Below the pieces are notes generated by a model, which saw only the letters and a program-made list of their open reading frames with translations, had not been told where the DNA came from and ran no database searches. From positions 11,452 to 44,575 of the forward strand of contig NZ_FNRQ01000015.1 of assembly GCF_900107685.1 (NCBI RefSeq): a DNA stretch of 33,124 nucleotides. Direction: 5' to 3'. A program made the translations under genes and the position numbers. Position 1 is the first letter of the stretch. Each line of letters opens with the position of its first letter. Shown here piece by piece: positions 1 through 6,475 of the stretch. This stretch comes from Paraburkholderia sartisoli. GTDB taxonomy: Bacteria > Pseudomonadota > Gammaproteobacteria > Burkholderiales > Burkholderiaceae.

Positions 1-198
1 CGCGCCGCGGAGGTTCGCGCCTTCGAGGTTCGCGCCGTACAGGTTCGCGCCGCCCAGGTTCGCGCCGCCCAGGTTCGCGCCGCCCAGGTTCGCGCTCGAT
101 GCAACGGCGGCTTTGACCGTAACAGCGATGCTGTTGGCGTCAGTAACATGGGCGAAGAGAATCGCACCGGTCAGGATGTGCTTTATTTCGATCTTCAT
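1..198 (-). CDS. Pentapeptide-repeat protein, C-terminus outside window
   Basis: The leftward reading frame runs off base 1, so only the first 66 residues are present. After about 35 residues starting MKIEIKHILTGAILF, the protein becomes consecutive A-N-L-x-x units: three ANLGG, then ANLYG, ANLEG and ANLRG. This is the right-handed quadrilateral beta-helix pentapeptide family, and the DNA shows the matching 15-base tandem repeat at 1-93. The start at 198 is preceded by GGAG nine to ten bases upstream. Small phage pentapeptide proteins of this form are common in prophages and their function is generally unknown. Some family members mimic DNA and protect gyrase, but nothing here shows that role. 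It lies 28 bases after a 46-residue gene and probably shares the promoter at 408-436. Confidence 0.85.
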   Translation of the reverse strand, partial: MKIEIKHILTGAILFAHVTDANSIAVTVKAAVASSANLGGANLGGANLGGANLYGANLEGANLRGA

Positions 199-226
199 TT
201 GTCAGGTTCTCCGTGAGGGGTAAACG

Positions 227-367
227 TCAGCAGCCGCCGAGTTCGTCGGCAACGCCTTCGCTGATCAGATCGGCAGCAACCTCGCGCAGAAGGTGATCGG
301 TCAACGCGCGCGCGCCGCCCTGTGACAGACGTCGCAACTCGATAAGGTCTTCCGCGAGCTGGCTCAT
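227..367 (-). CDS. Small hypothetical protein, 46 aa
   Basis: A short leftward gene. An upstream in-frame start at 436 would lie inside the -35 box of the promoter at 408-436. The start at 367 is preferred because GGAG sits six bases upstream of it. The product (MSQLAEDLIELRRL at the start, ADELGGC at the end) is predicted to be helical and acidic, with no membrane segment. It ends in GGC, and its function is not recognised. The pentapeptide gene follows 28 bases later on the same strand, so the two probably form a two-gene transcript. Existence is supported by the matched promoter and ribosome site. Homology was not testable here. Confidence 0.6.
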   Translation of the reverse strand: MSQLAEDLIELRRLSQGGARALTDHLLREVAADLISEGVADELGGC

Positions 368-407
368 TTCGATCTCCATCGGCTTTGTTTGGTAACGCCG
401 TACACGT

Positions 408-436
408 ACTTTAGGGAGCCGCCGAACAGATGTCAA
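408..436 (-). promoter_or_regulatory. Sigma70 promoter for the leftward pentapeptide cassette
   Basis: On the minus strand, TTGACA (436-431) is separated by exactly 17 bases from TAAAGT (413-408). This is a perfect -35 box and a four-of-six -10 box at ideal spacing. Transcription would start near 401, giving a leader of about 34 bases before the start at 367. No operator-like palindrome is evident around it, so constitutive expression in the lysogen is plausible (inference). Confidence 0.7.
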
Positions 437-456
437 GTGATGCCGTACAAAATAAG

Positions 457-484
457 CGAAAAAATACCCGCACTCGGCGGGTAT
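457..484 (-). terminator. Rho-independent terminator after the repressor transcript
   Basis: Read leftward, an 8-bp perfect stem (ATACCCGC at 464-471 pairing with GCGGGTAT at 477-484) with a 5-base loop runs directly into a T run (plus-strand A run at 459-464). It closes the repressor and 45-aa transcript and insulates it from the promoter at 408-436. Confidence 0.85.
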
Positions 485-506
485 CGATCAGAACCGGGGA
501 GAACTG

Positions 507-644
507 TCAGGTGCTGCGGTTCCAGTAGGCGTGATCGCGCCGTACGTGGCGGCCGCGCCAATGGACTGCGGCCACGCTAACGGCAAACAGCATGGCAAAG
601 CCCAGCGCGGCGAACGCGAGTTCCGTTGCGATGTATTCGATCAT
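507..644 (-). CDS. Small single-pass membrane protein, 45 aa
   Basis: This leftward ORF begins one base after the repressor stop codon (TGA-C-ATG), with GGAGAG upstream inside the end of the repressor gene. That arrangement implies translational coupling. The product starts MIEYIATELAFAALGFAML, has one hydrophobic segment (about residues 9-28), then a basic tail rich in R, H and W (WRGRHVRRDH), ending WNRST. The pattern suggests a small inner-membrane protein with a cytoplasmic positive tail. It is the last gene before the terminator at 457-484 and should be expressed in the lysogen. Immunity or superinfection exclusion is possible from position only. Confidence 0.6.
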   Translation of the reverse strand: MIEYIATELAFAALGFAMLFAVSVAAVHWRGRHVRRDHAYWNRST

Positions 645-645
645 G

Positions 646-1332
646 TCAGTGTTCTCTCCATTGTCCGGTTACCACGCCGATGACGCGGCAGTGCTCGTCG
701 AAGGGCAGGTATTTGTTCGGCCATGACGGGTTCAGCGCGTGCAGCAGCACCGAGCCGTCGCTCTCTACCAGATACTGCTTGAAGGTCGGCACCGTTTCGC
801 CGCGGCGCATCACGACCACCAGCTTTTTATGCGCTGCTTCCTTCGTGGTGTCGACTGAAATGAAGTCGCCATCCCGGAAGGATACATCGCCGCCCGGGTT
901 GTACATGCTTTCCCCCACCACGCGCAAAACGAAGTCCCCCGGATACGGGCTTGTGATCCGCTCCAGGTTAATGTCTCTCAGGTCTTTTGCATTCAATTTT
1001 TCACCCCATTCCCCGGCCTGCACCCACGAGATGACCGGCAGCTTTCCGGCCGGTTTGTCCGTACCGGCCACGTTTCGGTCATCAAGCGTAGGCTTATTGT
1101 GAGCTTTTGAATCAGGGAGAAGGGTGGTTTTACTGTTGCTGTTCTCAAGCAAAAATTCAACAGTTGTATCTAGAGCATCCGCCAACCTGACAAGTTTGGC
1201 CTGATCTGGCCGCGTGCTTCCAGACTCCCATTCCGACACTGAAGAGCGCGTGATCCCGAACACATCGCCGAGCTGCTGCAGGGTCATGCGTTTCGCCTTC
1301 CGCTTTTCGCGGATCCGGTCACCGAGACTCAT
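646..1332 (-). CDS. CI/LexA-type phage repressor (HTH plus S24 peptidase)
   Basis: The 228-residue product keeps the prophage silent. Residues 1-65 form an XRE-type helix-turn-helix (TLQQLGDVFGITRSSVSEWE). A linker then leads to an S24 self-cleaving domain. The expected active-site Ser lies in GESMYNPGG (Ser142), the Lys in TFKQYL (Lys185), and the scissile Ala-Gly in WVQAGEW (Ala106-Gly107), giving the full LexA/lambda-CI arrangement. RecA-stimulated cleavage after DNA damage is therefore expected. An ATG fifteen bases further upstream (1347) has no ribosome site, while the ATG at 1332 follows GGGGGA, so 1332 is chosen. The gene is divergent from the Cro-like gene and shares the 1333-1420 control region with it. 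No strong promoter was found for it, as is usual for an activated PRM. Confidence 0.93.
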   Translation of the reverse strand: MSLGDRIREKRKAKRMTLQQLGDVFGITRSSVSEWESGSTRPDQAKLVRLADALDTTVEFLLENSNSKTTLLPDSKAHNKPTLDDRNVAGTDKPAGKLPVISWVQAGEWGEKLNAKDLRDINLERITSPYPGDFVLRVVGESMYNPGGDVSFRDGDFISVDTTKEAAHKKLVVVMRRGETVPTFKQYLVESDGSVLLHALNPSWPNKYLPFDEHCRVIGVVTGQWREH

Positions 1333-1355
1333 CGTTCGATCCCCCATACAAATTG

Positions 1356-1384
1356 TTGACTGTACGGCGATGCCTCACTATCAT
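1356..1384 (+). promoter_or_regulatory. PR-like sigma70 promoter for the early rightward transcript
   Basis: TTGACT (1356-1361), a 17-base spacer and TATCAT (1379-1384) match sigma70 five of six and five of six. Transcription should begin near 1391, about 30 bases before the Cro-like start codon. Candidate operators overlap the -10 box and start site, as in lambdoid switches. Confidence 0.75.
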
Positions 1385-1410
1385 GTTCGGAAATACCTGA
1401 CATGTGTATT
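1382..1410. promoter_or_regulatory. Candidate repressor operators over the PR start
   Basis: Two overlapping imperfect palindromes lie here. CATGTTCGG (1382-1390) and CCTGACATG (1396-1404) pair at seven of nine positions around AAATA. AATAC (1392-1396) and GTATT (1406-1410) flank a second dyad. Both cover the -10 and initiation region of the PR-like promoter, where a CI or Cro dimer would block transcription. Assignment to CI versus Cro is not possible from sequence alone. Confidence 0.45.
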
Positions 1411-1420
1411 GGGGTGACGA

Positions 1421-1645
1421 GTGTCGATCATTAAAGAAGCTGTTGACCGGGCGGGGAAAGCGGGGGCTGTTGCGCGTGCAATGGGCATCTCGCGTATCTC
1501 CGTCTACGAATGGATTGAAAAGGACCGCCTGCCGCCAGACCGTGTGCTCGCGCTTGCTGAGCTGACCAGCTGGGAATTCACACCCCATAAGCTGGCCCCT
1601 GAAAGGTACCCAAATCCGACCGACGGTTTACCCGTACCGGTGTAA
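1421..1645 (+). CDS. Cro-like regulator of the YdaS family
   Basis: The 74-residue product starts at GTG behind GGGGTGA. The helix-turn-helix spans about residues 13-48 (GAVARAMGISRISVYEWIEKD). The closing segment FTPHKLAPERYP matches the typical end of YdaS/Cro-type proteins, where it reads close to T-x-H-x-L-R-P-x-x-Y-P. It is divergent from the CI-type repressor and is the first gene of the rightward transcript. That position fits a Cro-type role, turning off repressor synthesis when lytic growth is chosen. Some YdaS proteins are described as antitoxins or toxins, but no partner toxin gene is present here. Confidence 0.8.
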   Translation: MSIIKEAVDRAGKAGAVARAMGISRISVYEWIEKDRLPPDRVLALAELTSWEFTPHKLAPERYPNPTDGLPVPV

Positions 1646-1705
1646 GGGCAAGCCTAACACGGACCGAACATTAGCGGAAAAAGAATGCTGCTAGGGAATT
1701 CCCCT

Positions 1706-1780
1706 ATGCAGCGTGGGGTTATTTCGTCTAAAGAAAAGAGGTTCGCGGCCGTGTCGAAACCGTCAGAGGCGGATCAATGA
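1706..1780 (+). CDS. Possible 24-aa leader peptide upstream of primase
   Basis: An ATG at 1706 opens a 24-codon frame (starts MQRGVISSKEKRF, ends KPSEADQ). Its TGA stop overlaps the primase ATG as ATGA, a typical coupling arrangement. AGGG lies about nine bases upstream, inside the palindrome GGGAATTCCC (1694-1703). A GTG inside the frame at 1751 could also start it. It may be only a chance frame. The rest of the 1646-1776 gap shows no further gene. Confidence 0.3.
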   Translation: MQRGVISSKEKRFAAVSKPSEADQ

Positions 1781-3987
1781 ACGAACAGATTCTGGTCGAC
1801 GCGCTCGCGCCGATCTTCTCCCGCGTCGTCACGTCCCACTGCTGGGTCAAGCACGACGGAAAGATGTCCCATTCGCGCCGCCCGCTCACCGCTGACAAGC
1901 TCCTGCACCACGTCAACGGTGGCCCGGCGTACGGCGCCGCGCAGATCGAGCCGGGCACCGCAACCACGCGCGTCGCGCTGATCGATCTGGATTCGCACAA
2001 GGGCGAGACACCCTGGAGCGTGATGCAGGCGAGTGCGCTCGACATCATGGCGAAGATGGAAGGCTTCGGCTGGAAGCCGATTCCGTTCCGGTCGTCAGGT
2101 GGTTCAGGCATCCACATCTATCTGTTATGGGATTTCCCGCAGGACGCGTACAGCGTGCGCTACGGTCTGCGCACCGTGCTTGAAATGTGCGGGCTGCGTG
2201 ACGGCACGAAGGGGCTCGCCGCGGGCGAAGTCGAAGTGTTCCCGAAGCAGAACAGCGTACCGTCGGACGGGTGGGGCAACATGTTCGTGCTGCCGCTCGC
2301 CGGTAAGTCCGTGCCGCTCGATGCATTCGAGCTGGGCGACATGCCGAAGGCATACGCCGCCGAGATGGACTGGCCGGCGTCCGTCGACTGCCCGTATGTC
2401 GAGCGCGAAGCCGCCACGCCGCCAGCGCTCACCGATATTCCGGTCGAGTTCGCCACGCTGCGCGCCGCGCTCGATGCGATCCCGAACACGGGCGAGCTTG
2501 AACTCGACTATGAACAGTGGCGCGACGTCGTGTTCGGCATCCACCACGCGACGCAGGGGTCTGACGCGGGCCACGCGCTCGCGCACGAGTTCTCTGCACG
2601 CTCAAGTAAATACGAGCCACGTTTCCTCGACGAGCGTGTCTGGCCGCACATCGGCAAGACGTCCGGCACCGAACGCGCGCAGATCACCGGGCGGTCAGTG
2701 CTGCACATCGCGCGCCAGCACGGGTGGCAGGAACCGATCGAAGATGATTTCGACGTGGTGCCGCACGAGCCGGGTGAGGCTGCTGCGCGTTCGCGTCCCG
2801 GGTTCAAGCGCAATAACAATGGCGAGATCCTTGCCGTCATCAAAAACGTGGTCAAAGGGTTGTCCGACCCGTTCGAAGCGGGCGTGCATATCCGCTTCGA
2901 CGAGTTCCGCGCCGAGATCATGCTCGCCGTCGAAGGCACCGCCGACTGGCGCGGCTTCACCGATGCCGACTACACCCGCCTGCAGATCCGCCTCGAGCAG
3001 CAGGGCTTCAAGAAGCTGACTAAGGAAATGCTGCGCGACGGCGTCTGGCTCGTGGCTGACGACAACCGCTTCGACAGTGCGATCGAGTGGCTGCGCACGC
3101 TGTCGCACGACGGCGAGCAGCGCATCGAAACATTCTTGCATCGTTATATGGGCGTCGCTGACACGCCGTACACCCGCGCCGTGTCGCGCTATATGTGGAC
3201 GGCGCTGGCCGGGCGCGTGCTGTCGCCGGGCTGCGAAGCGCCCATGGCACCTGTGTTCATCGGCGGGCAGGGCGTCGGCAAGACACGATCCGTCAAGGCG
3301 CTGGCGCCGGCCATCGACTTCTATACCGAACTGAATCTGGCCGACCGTGACGCGGAAGCGTCGCGGCGCATGCGCGGCCGGCTCGTGCTTGAGCTCGGCG
3401 AGTTGCGTGGGCTGCACAGCCGGGATTCGGAGTCGATCAAGGCGTTCATCAGTCGCACGCACGAAGAGTGGCGCACGCTCTACAAAGAGTTCAACACCAA
3501 TTTCGCCCGGCGCTTCCTGTTCTTCGGCACCACCAATCAGGAAGAGTTTCTGGCCGACGAGACAGGCGAGCGACGCTGGTTGCCAGTGCGCGTCGGCAAG
3601 TGCGACCCGGACGCGATCGAGCGTGACTGTCTGCAATTGTGGGCCGAAGCGCGCGACGTTTTCGAGTTGACCGAGATCGACTGGCGCGATGCCGAACGCC
3701 TCGCGAAAGACGTGCATGCCGACCACAAGATCTCGGACGCGTGGACGCCGGTTGTCGATCAGTGGCTCGACACGCCGGGCGATTTCGAAGAAGCGACATC
3801 CACACCACGAACACGTGATTTCTTGCGCGCAAATGACGTGCTGGTTGAAGCACTTCGCTTTGACGCGAAAAGCATCGGAACGCGCGAATTGATGCGCATT
3901 GGAAAGGTTTTGCAAGCCGTGGGCTACATGCGCGTGCGTCAGTCGATCAACAAAAAACAGCAATGGGTATGGGTTGTTCCTACCTAG
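1777..3987 (+). CDS. Primase-helicase (TOTE-like AEP primase plus VapE-type helicase)
   Basis: The 736-residue replication protein starts behind AGAGG. Residues 1-200 resemble an archaeo-eukaryotic primase of the TOTE type. They contain the metal-binding pair in LIDLDSHKG (Asp70, Asp72), SSGGSGIHIYLLW with His113, and later VFPKQ and GNMFVLPL. Residues about 225-330 resemble PriCT-2. The C-terminal half is a VapE/superfamily-3-type ATPase, with Walker A GGQGVGKT (496-503), Walker B-like LVLELGEL (536-543), FFGTTNQ and the conserved GERRWLPV. The last 60 residues could fold as a winged helix. One protein would thus prime and unwind DNA, as in phage and satellite replicons. Its TAG stop lies inside the first copy of the repeat family at 3983-4143, which suggests it acts on that origin-like region (inference). 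Confidence 0.88.
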   Translation: MNEQILVDALAPIFSRVVTSHCWVKHDGKMSHSRRPLTADKLLHHVNGGPAYGAAQIEPGTATTRVALIDLDSHKGETPWSVMQASALDIMAKMEGFGWKPIPFRSSGGSGIHIYLLWDFPQDAYSVRYGLRTVLEMCGLRDGTKGLAAGEVEVFPKQNSVPSDGWGNMFVLPLAGKSVPLDAFELGDMPKAYAAEMDWPASVDCPYVEREAATPPALTDIPVEFATLRAALDAIPNTGELELDYEQWRDVVFGIHHATQGSDAGHALAHEFSARSSKYEPRFLDERVWPHIGKTSGTERAQITGRSVLHIARQHGWQEPIEDDFDVVPHEPGEAAARSRPGFKRNNNGEILAVIKNVVKGLSDPFEAGVHIRFDEFRAEIMLAVEGTADWRGFTDADYTRLQIRLEQQGFKKLTKEMLRDGVWLVADDNRFDSAIEWLRTLSHDGEQRIETFLHRYMGVADTPYTRAVSRYMWTALAGRVLSPGCEAPMAPVFIGGQGVGKTRSVKALAPAIDFYTELNLADRDAEASRRMRGRLVLELGELRGLHSRDSESIKAFISRTHEEWRTLYKEFNTNFARRFLFFGTTNQEEFLADETGERRWLPVRVGKCDPDAIERDCLQLWAEARDVFELTEIDWRDAERLAKDVHADHKISDAWTPVVDQWLDTPGDFEEATSTPRTRDFLRANDVLVEALRFDAKSIGTRELMRIGKVLQAVGYMRVRQSINKKQQWVWVVPT

Positions 3988-4143
3988 ACCACCATCTCCG
4001 GTTAGGTGGTCTATGCGCAAAGCCTTATGAAATAAGGAACGTTCCCACCTAGACCACCTAGACCACCTTTCTATATCAATACTGCGTGAGATATATAGGG
4101 TGAAAAAGGAAACTTTCCAAAGTAGGGGGGTTAGGTGGTCTAG
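3983..4143. repeat. Opposed iteron-like repeats, candidate replication origin
   Basis: The word TAGACCACC occurs at 3985-3993, 4050s and 4059-4067 on the plus strand. It occurs inverted (GGTGGTCTA) at 4005-4013 and 4134-4142. At 4045-4068 the 9-base unit CCACCTAGA is tandemly repeated 2.7 times. An 18-base block at 3976-3993 recurs at 4041-4058 with one change. Further dyads are CCTTAT/ATAAGG (4023-4037), CTATAT (4071-4076) with ATATAG (4093-4098), and GGAAA/TTTCC (4108-4118). The stretch 4069-4120 is much richer in A and T than its surroundings. Iterons plus an AT-rich segment beside a primase-helicase gene is the usual layout of a Rep-dependent origin. No gene is seen in the gap. Confidence 0.6.
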
Positions 4144-4179
4144 CAGTCTAGGTAAAAAATTACGCGCTCAGAGGTGAAC

Positions 4180-4410
4180 ATGGCAAAGCGAATAGTCGGG
4201 GTAAATGAGCGGGGTTTGCGAGTTGGTCAGGACCACCAGCGCGCGAAGCTGAGCGATGCGGCCGTCGAGATGATCCGCAAGCTGCACGAGGAAGGAATGT
4301 CGTACAGCATGATCGCCGTGAAGTTCGAAATCAGCCGTATGCAGGCGTGGCGCATCTGCAACTATCGCGAACGCGGGCAATCCGCTACCCGGTTCCGGAC
4401 GCTCGCGTAA
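4180..4410 (+). CDS. Small helix-turn-helix DNA-binding protein
   Basis: The 76-residue basic protein has a resolvase-like helix-turn-helix (KLSDAAVEMIRKLHEEG then YSMIAVKFEISRMQAWRI, about residues 25-62). The ATG at 4180 is preferred over a GTG six bases earlier because GAGG (4171-4174) is spaced correctly only for the ATG. It stands between the origin-like repeats and the terminase genes. Its stop codon TAA is part of the first CGTAACCATACC element. It could regulate the late operon or serve a packaging role. No specific function is recognised. Confidence 0.7.
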   Translation: MAKRIVGVNERGLRVGQDHQRAKLSDAAVEMIRKLHEEGMSYSMIAVKFEISRMQAWRICNYRERGQSATRFRTLA

Positions 4411-4417
4411 CCATACC
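4406..4417 (+). repeat. CGTAACCATACC element, copy 1
   Basis: First of four exact copies of a 12-base word. It begins in the last codon of the HTH gene, includes its TAA stop, and ends 28 bases before the small-terminase ATG. Copies 1 and 2 agree over 16 bases (GCGTAACCATACCGCG). Confidence 0.75.
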
Positions 4418-4426
4418 GCGATGTCA

Positions 4427-4445
4427 GGGCGTGACTATCACGCTC
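4427..4445 (+). promoter_or_regulatory. Hairpin between Shine-Dalgarno and small-terminase start
   Basis: GCGTGA (4429-4434) and TCACGC (4438-4443) pair perfectly around a CTA loop. The stem extends by a G-T and a G-C pair to 4427/4445, ending immediately before the ATG at 4446. The only Shine-Dalgarno-like sequence, AGGG (4426-4429), lies on the other side of the stem. It is too far away in linear sequence but close to the ATG once folded. Confidence 0.5.
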
Positions 4446-4913
4446 ATGAACCTGAAACTGACACCTGAAAAATTAACCGCGTTTCTAACGATCCTTGCCG
4501 ACACTGCGAATGTGACGGCAGCGGCGAACGCGATTGGTGTCGCACGTCAAACCGTCTACGCATGGCGTGAATCAGACGCCGAGTTTGCTGCCGCGTGGCA
4601 ACGCGCCGAGAAACTTGGTGTTGAGGGGATGAAAGACGAGGTCAAGCGCCGCGCGTTCGACGGCGTCGACGAACCGGTCTTCTACCAGGGCGCCGAGTGC
4701 GGCACGATCCGCAAGTACAGCGATACGCTCGCGATGTTCCTGATCAAGGCTCACGATCCGGCTTACCGCGATAGCTCCCGCGTTGACATCGGTAACGCGG
4801 ACGGCAAGCCTTTCGAGATAAGCGACGCGGACGCAGCAACTGAAGCCGCGAAGCTCATTGCAATCGGACTCGCGCGTAAAGCCGAACACGAGGCCGGCGA
4901 CGATCTGCTGTGA
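4446..4913 (+). CDS. terS: Terminase small subunit
   Basis: The 155-residue protein recognises phage DNA and hands it to the large terminase. An N-terminal helix-turn-helix spans residues about 8-45 (ANVTAAANAIGVARQTVYAW), followed by the typical segment about an altered residue being worked on (VKRRAFDGVDEPVFYQG, with a Y-S-D-T-L-A-M-F-LIKAHDP motif). This is the pattern seen in small terminases of tailed phages. Its gene overlaps the large-subunit gene as GTGA. The ATG at 4446 is chosen although no Shine-Dalgarno is at normal spacing, and the hairpin at 4427-4445 may compensate. A GTG at 4431 is an alternative start. Confidence 0.85.
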   Translation: MNLKLTPEKLTAFLTILADTANVTAAANAIGVARQTVYAWRESDAEFAAAWQRAEKLGVEGMKDEVKRRAFDGVDEPVFYQGAECGTIRKYSDTLAMFLIKAHDPAYRDSSRVDIGNADGKPFEISDADAATEAAKLIAIGLARKAEHEAGDDLL

Positions 4914-6463
4914 ACCGCGCCGATATCGAAGCCGCACTTCCCTTCATGACGCCGGGTGAGCGTCACCAGCTTTATTCGCTGCTCGCTGCGACGAAGAAAC
5001 TGTGGCGCCCGTTGCCCGGGCCGCAGACCATGGCATACGAGTCCGACGCCGACGTGATCGGCTTCGGTGGCGCGGCCGGTGGCGGCAAGACCGATCTCGC
5101 AATTGGCAAGGCACTCACCCAGCACCAGAAGTGCATCGTGGTCCGCAAGAACGGGACCGAGCACGTCGGCATGGTCGACCGTATGGGCGAACTGCTCGGC
5201 ACGCGCGACGGATGGAATTCCAAAGACGGGATATGGCGCCTGCCCGATGTGCAGGTCGAATTCGGCTCCGTGCCGAACATGGGCGACGAGCAGAAGTATC
5301 GCGGGCGCCCGCACGACCTGATCATCTACGATGAAGCTGCGGAAATCCCGCAAATCCAGATCCGTTTCCTGATGGCGTGGAACCGCACCACGGACCCCAA
5401 GCAGAAGTGCCAGACGCTGCTCACATTCAACCCGCCATCGTCCGCTGAAGGGCGCTGGCTGATCGAGTTCTTCGCACCGTGGCTCGATCGCAAGTACCCC
5501 GGCAAGCGCGCGCTGCCGGGCGAGTTGCGCTGGTTCGCCACGGTCGACGGCCACGACATCGAAGTCGCAGACCGCACGCCATTCGAGCACGGCGGCGAAC
5601 TCGTGATTCCGCGCTCGCGCACATTCATCCCCTCACGCGTGACCGATAACCCGCACCTGGTGGGCACGAACTACGTGTCGCAGCTCCAGGCGCTGCCCGA
5701 ACCCCTGAGGTCGCAAATGCTCTACGGCTCATTCGAAGCGGGCATGGAAGACGACGCCATGCAACTGATCCCCACCGAGTGGGTCGACATCGCCATGGCG
5801 CGCTGGACCGCTCTGCAGGCCAGGCCGCCTATGGATTCGATCGGCGTCGACGTGGCGCGTGGTGGGCGCGACAACACGATCATCGCGCGCCGCCATGGCA
5901 TGTGGTTCGACGAAGCAGTCGTCAAACCCGGCAGCGCGACACCGGACGGCCCCACCGTGGCCGGCAACGTGATCGCCGCACTGCGCGATGGTGCGCCGAT
6001 CCACGTCGACGTGATCGGAGTCGGCTCGAGCCCGTACGACTTCCTGAACCAGATGAGCGTGCAGGTGTACGGCGTGAACGTGTCGGAAGCCGCGCGCGGC
6101 GTGGACAAGTCGGGGCGGCTCCGGTTCTTCAACCTTCGCACCGAACTCTGGTGGCGCATGCGCGAGGCGCTGGATCCGCTCGCGAACAACGGCATTGCGC
6201 TACCCCCTGACAAACGCCTCGCAGCCGATCTGTGCGCGCCCAAGTGGCGCGTGCAGGGCAAGACGGTGCAGGTCGAGTCACGCGAAGACATCGAGAAGCG
6301 CATCAAGCGGTCCCCTGACTGGGCATCCGCCTACGTGCTCGCGCTGATCGACACACCGAAGCTGCACGACCTGACGCGTAACCATACCGCGCGGCACGAC
6401 GAATACGATCCGTACGCATATTCGATGCCGCGCAACCGCAGCGAGCACAACCCCTACGCGTAA
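4910..6463 (+). CDS. terL: Terminase large subunit (ATPase and nuclease)
   Basis: The 517-residue packaging motor starts at GTG, overlapping the small-subunit stop. Walker A is GGAAGGGKT (53-61), and Walker B with catalytic Glu is LIIYDE (137-142), followed by the coupling motif LLTFNPPS. The C-terminal RNase-H-like nuclease begins at DSIGVDVARGGRDNT, with Asp314 as the first metal ligand. IDVIGVGSSPYDFL-like sequence follows for the second (the text reads VDVIGVGSSPYDF). Length and order match phage terminases of the Terminase_6 type. The second CGTAACCATACC element lies inside its 3' end at 6377-6388, encoding part of LTRNHTARH. Confidence 0.95.
   Translation: MNRADIEAALPFMTPGERHQLYSLLAATKKLWRPLPGPQTMAYESDADVIGFGGAAGGGKTDLAIGKALTQHQKCIVVRKNGTEHVGMVDRMGELLGTRDGWNSKDGIWRLPDVQVEFGSVPNMGDEQKYRGRPHDLIIYDEAAEIPQIQIRFLMAWNRTTDPKQKCQTLLTFNPPSSAEGRWLIEFFAPWLDRKYPGKRALPGELRWFATVDGHDIEVADRTPFEHGGELVIPRSRTFIPSRVTDNPHLVGTNYVSQLQALPEPLRSQMLYGSFEAGMEDDAMQLIPTEWVDIAMARWTALQARPPMDSIGVDVARGGRDNTIIARRHGMWFDEAVVKPGSATPDGPTVAGNVIAALRDGAPIHVDVIGVGSSPYDFLNQMSVQVYGVNVSEAARGVDKSGRLRFFNLRTELWWRMREALDPLANNGIALPPDKRLAADLCAPKWRVQGKTVQVESREDIEKRIKRSPDWASAYVLALIDTPKLHDLTRNHTARHDEYDPYAYSMPRNRSEHNPYA
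6377..6388 (+). repeat. CGTAACCATACC element, copy 2 (inside terL)
   Basis: An exact copy inside the large-terminase coding region, 87 bases before the acetyltransferase start. It is identical to copy 1 over 16 bases, so its sequence was kept despite the coding constraint. Confidence 0.7.
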
Positions 6464-6475
6464 AGGAATCCGGCA

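Noticed and set aside
1..93. CRISPR-like array of 15-base repeats
   Set aside because: The repeats are tandem without spacers and translate as ANLxG pentapeptide units.
389..580. 63-codon plus-strand frame left of the repressor
   Set aside because: It runs through a matched minus-strand promoter, a terminator and the 45-aa gene. No ribosome site and no recognisable product.
1713..1895. 60-codon GTG frame overlapping the primase start
   Set aside because: Very Arg-rich shadow frame. The primase frame and its ribosome site are clear.
2695..4020. 441-codon antisense frame opposite the primase
   Set aside because: The plus strand has intact AEP and Walker motifs. The antisense product has no domain and no ribosome site.
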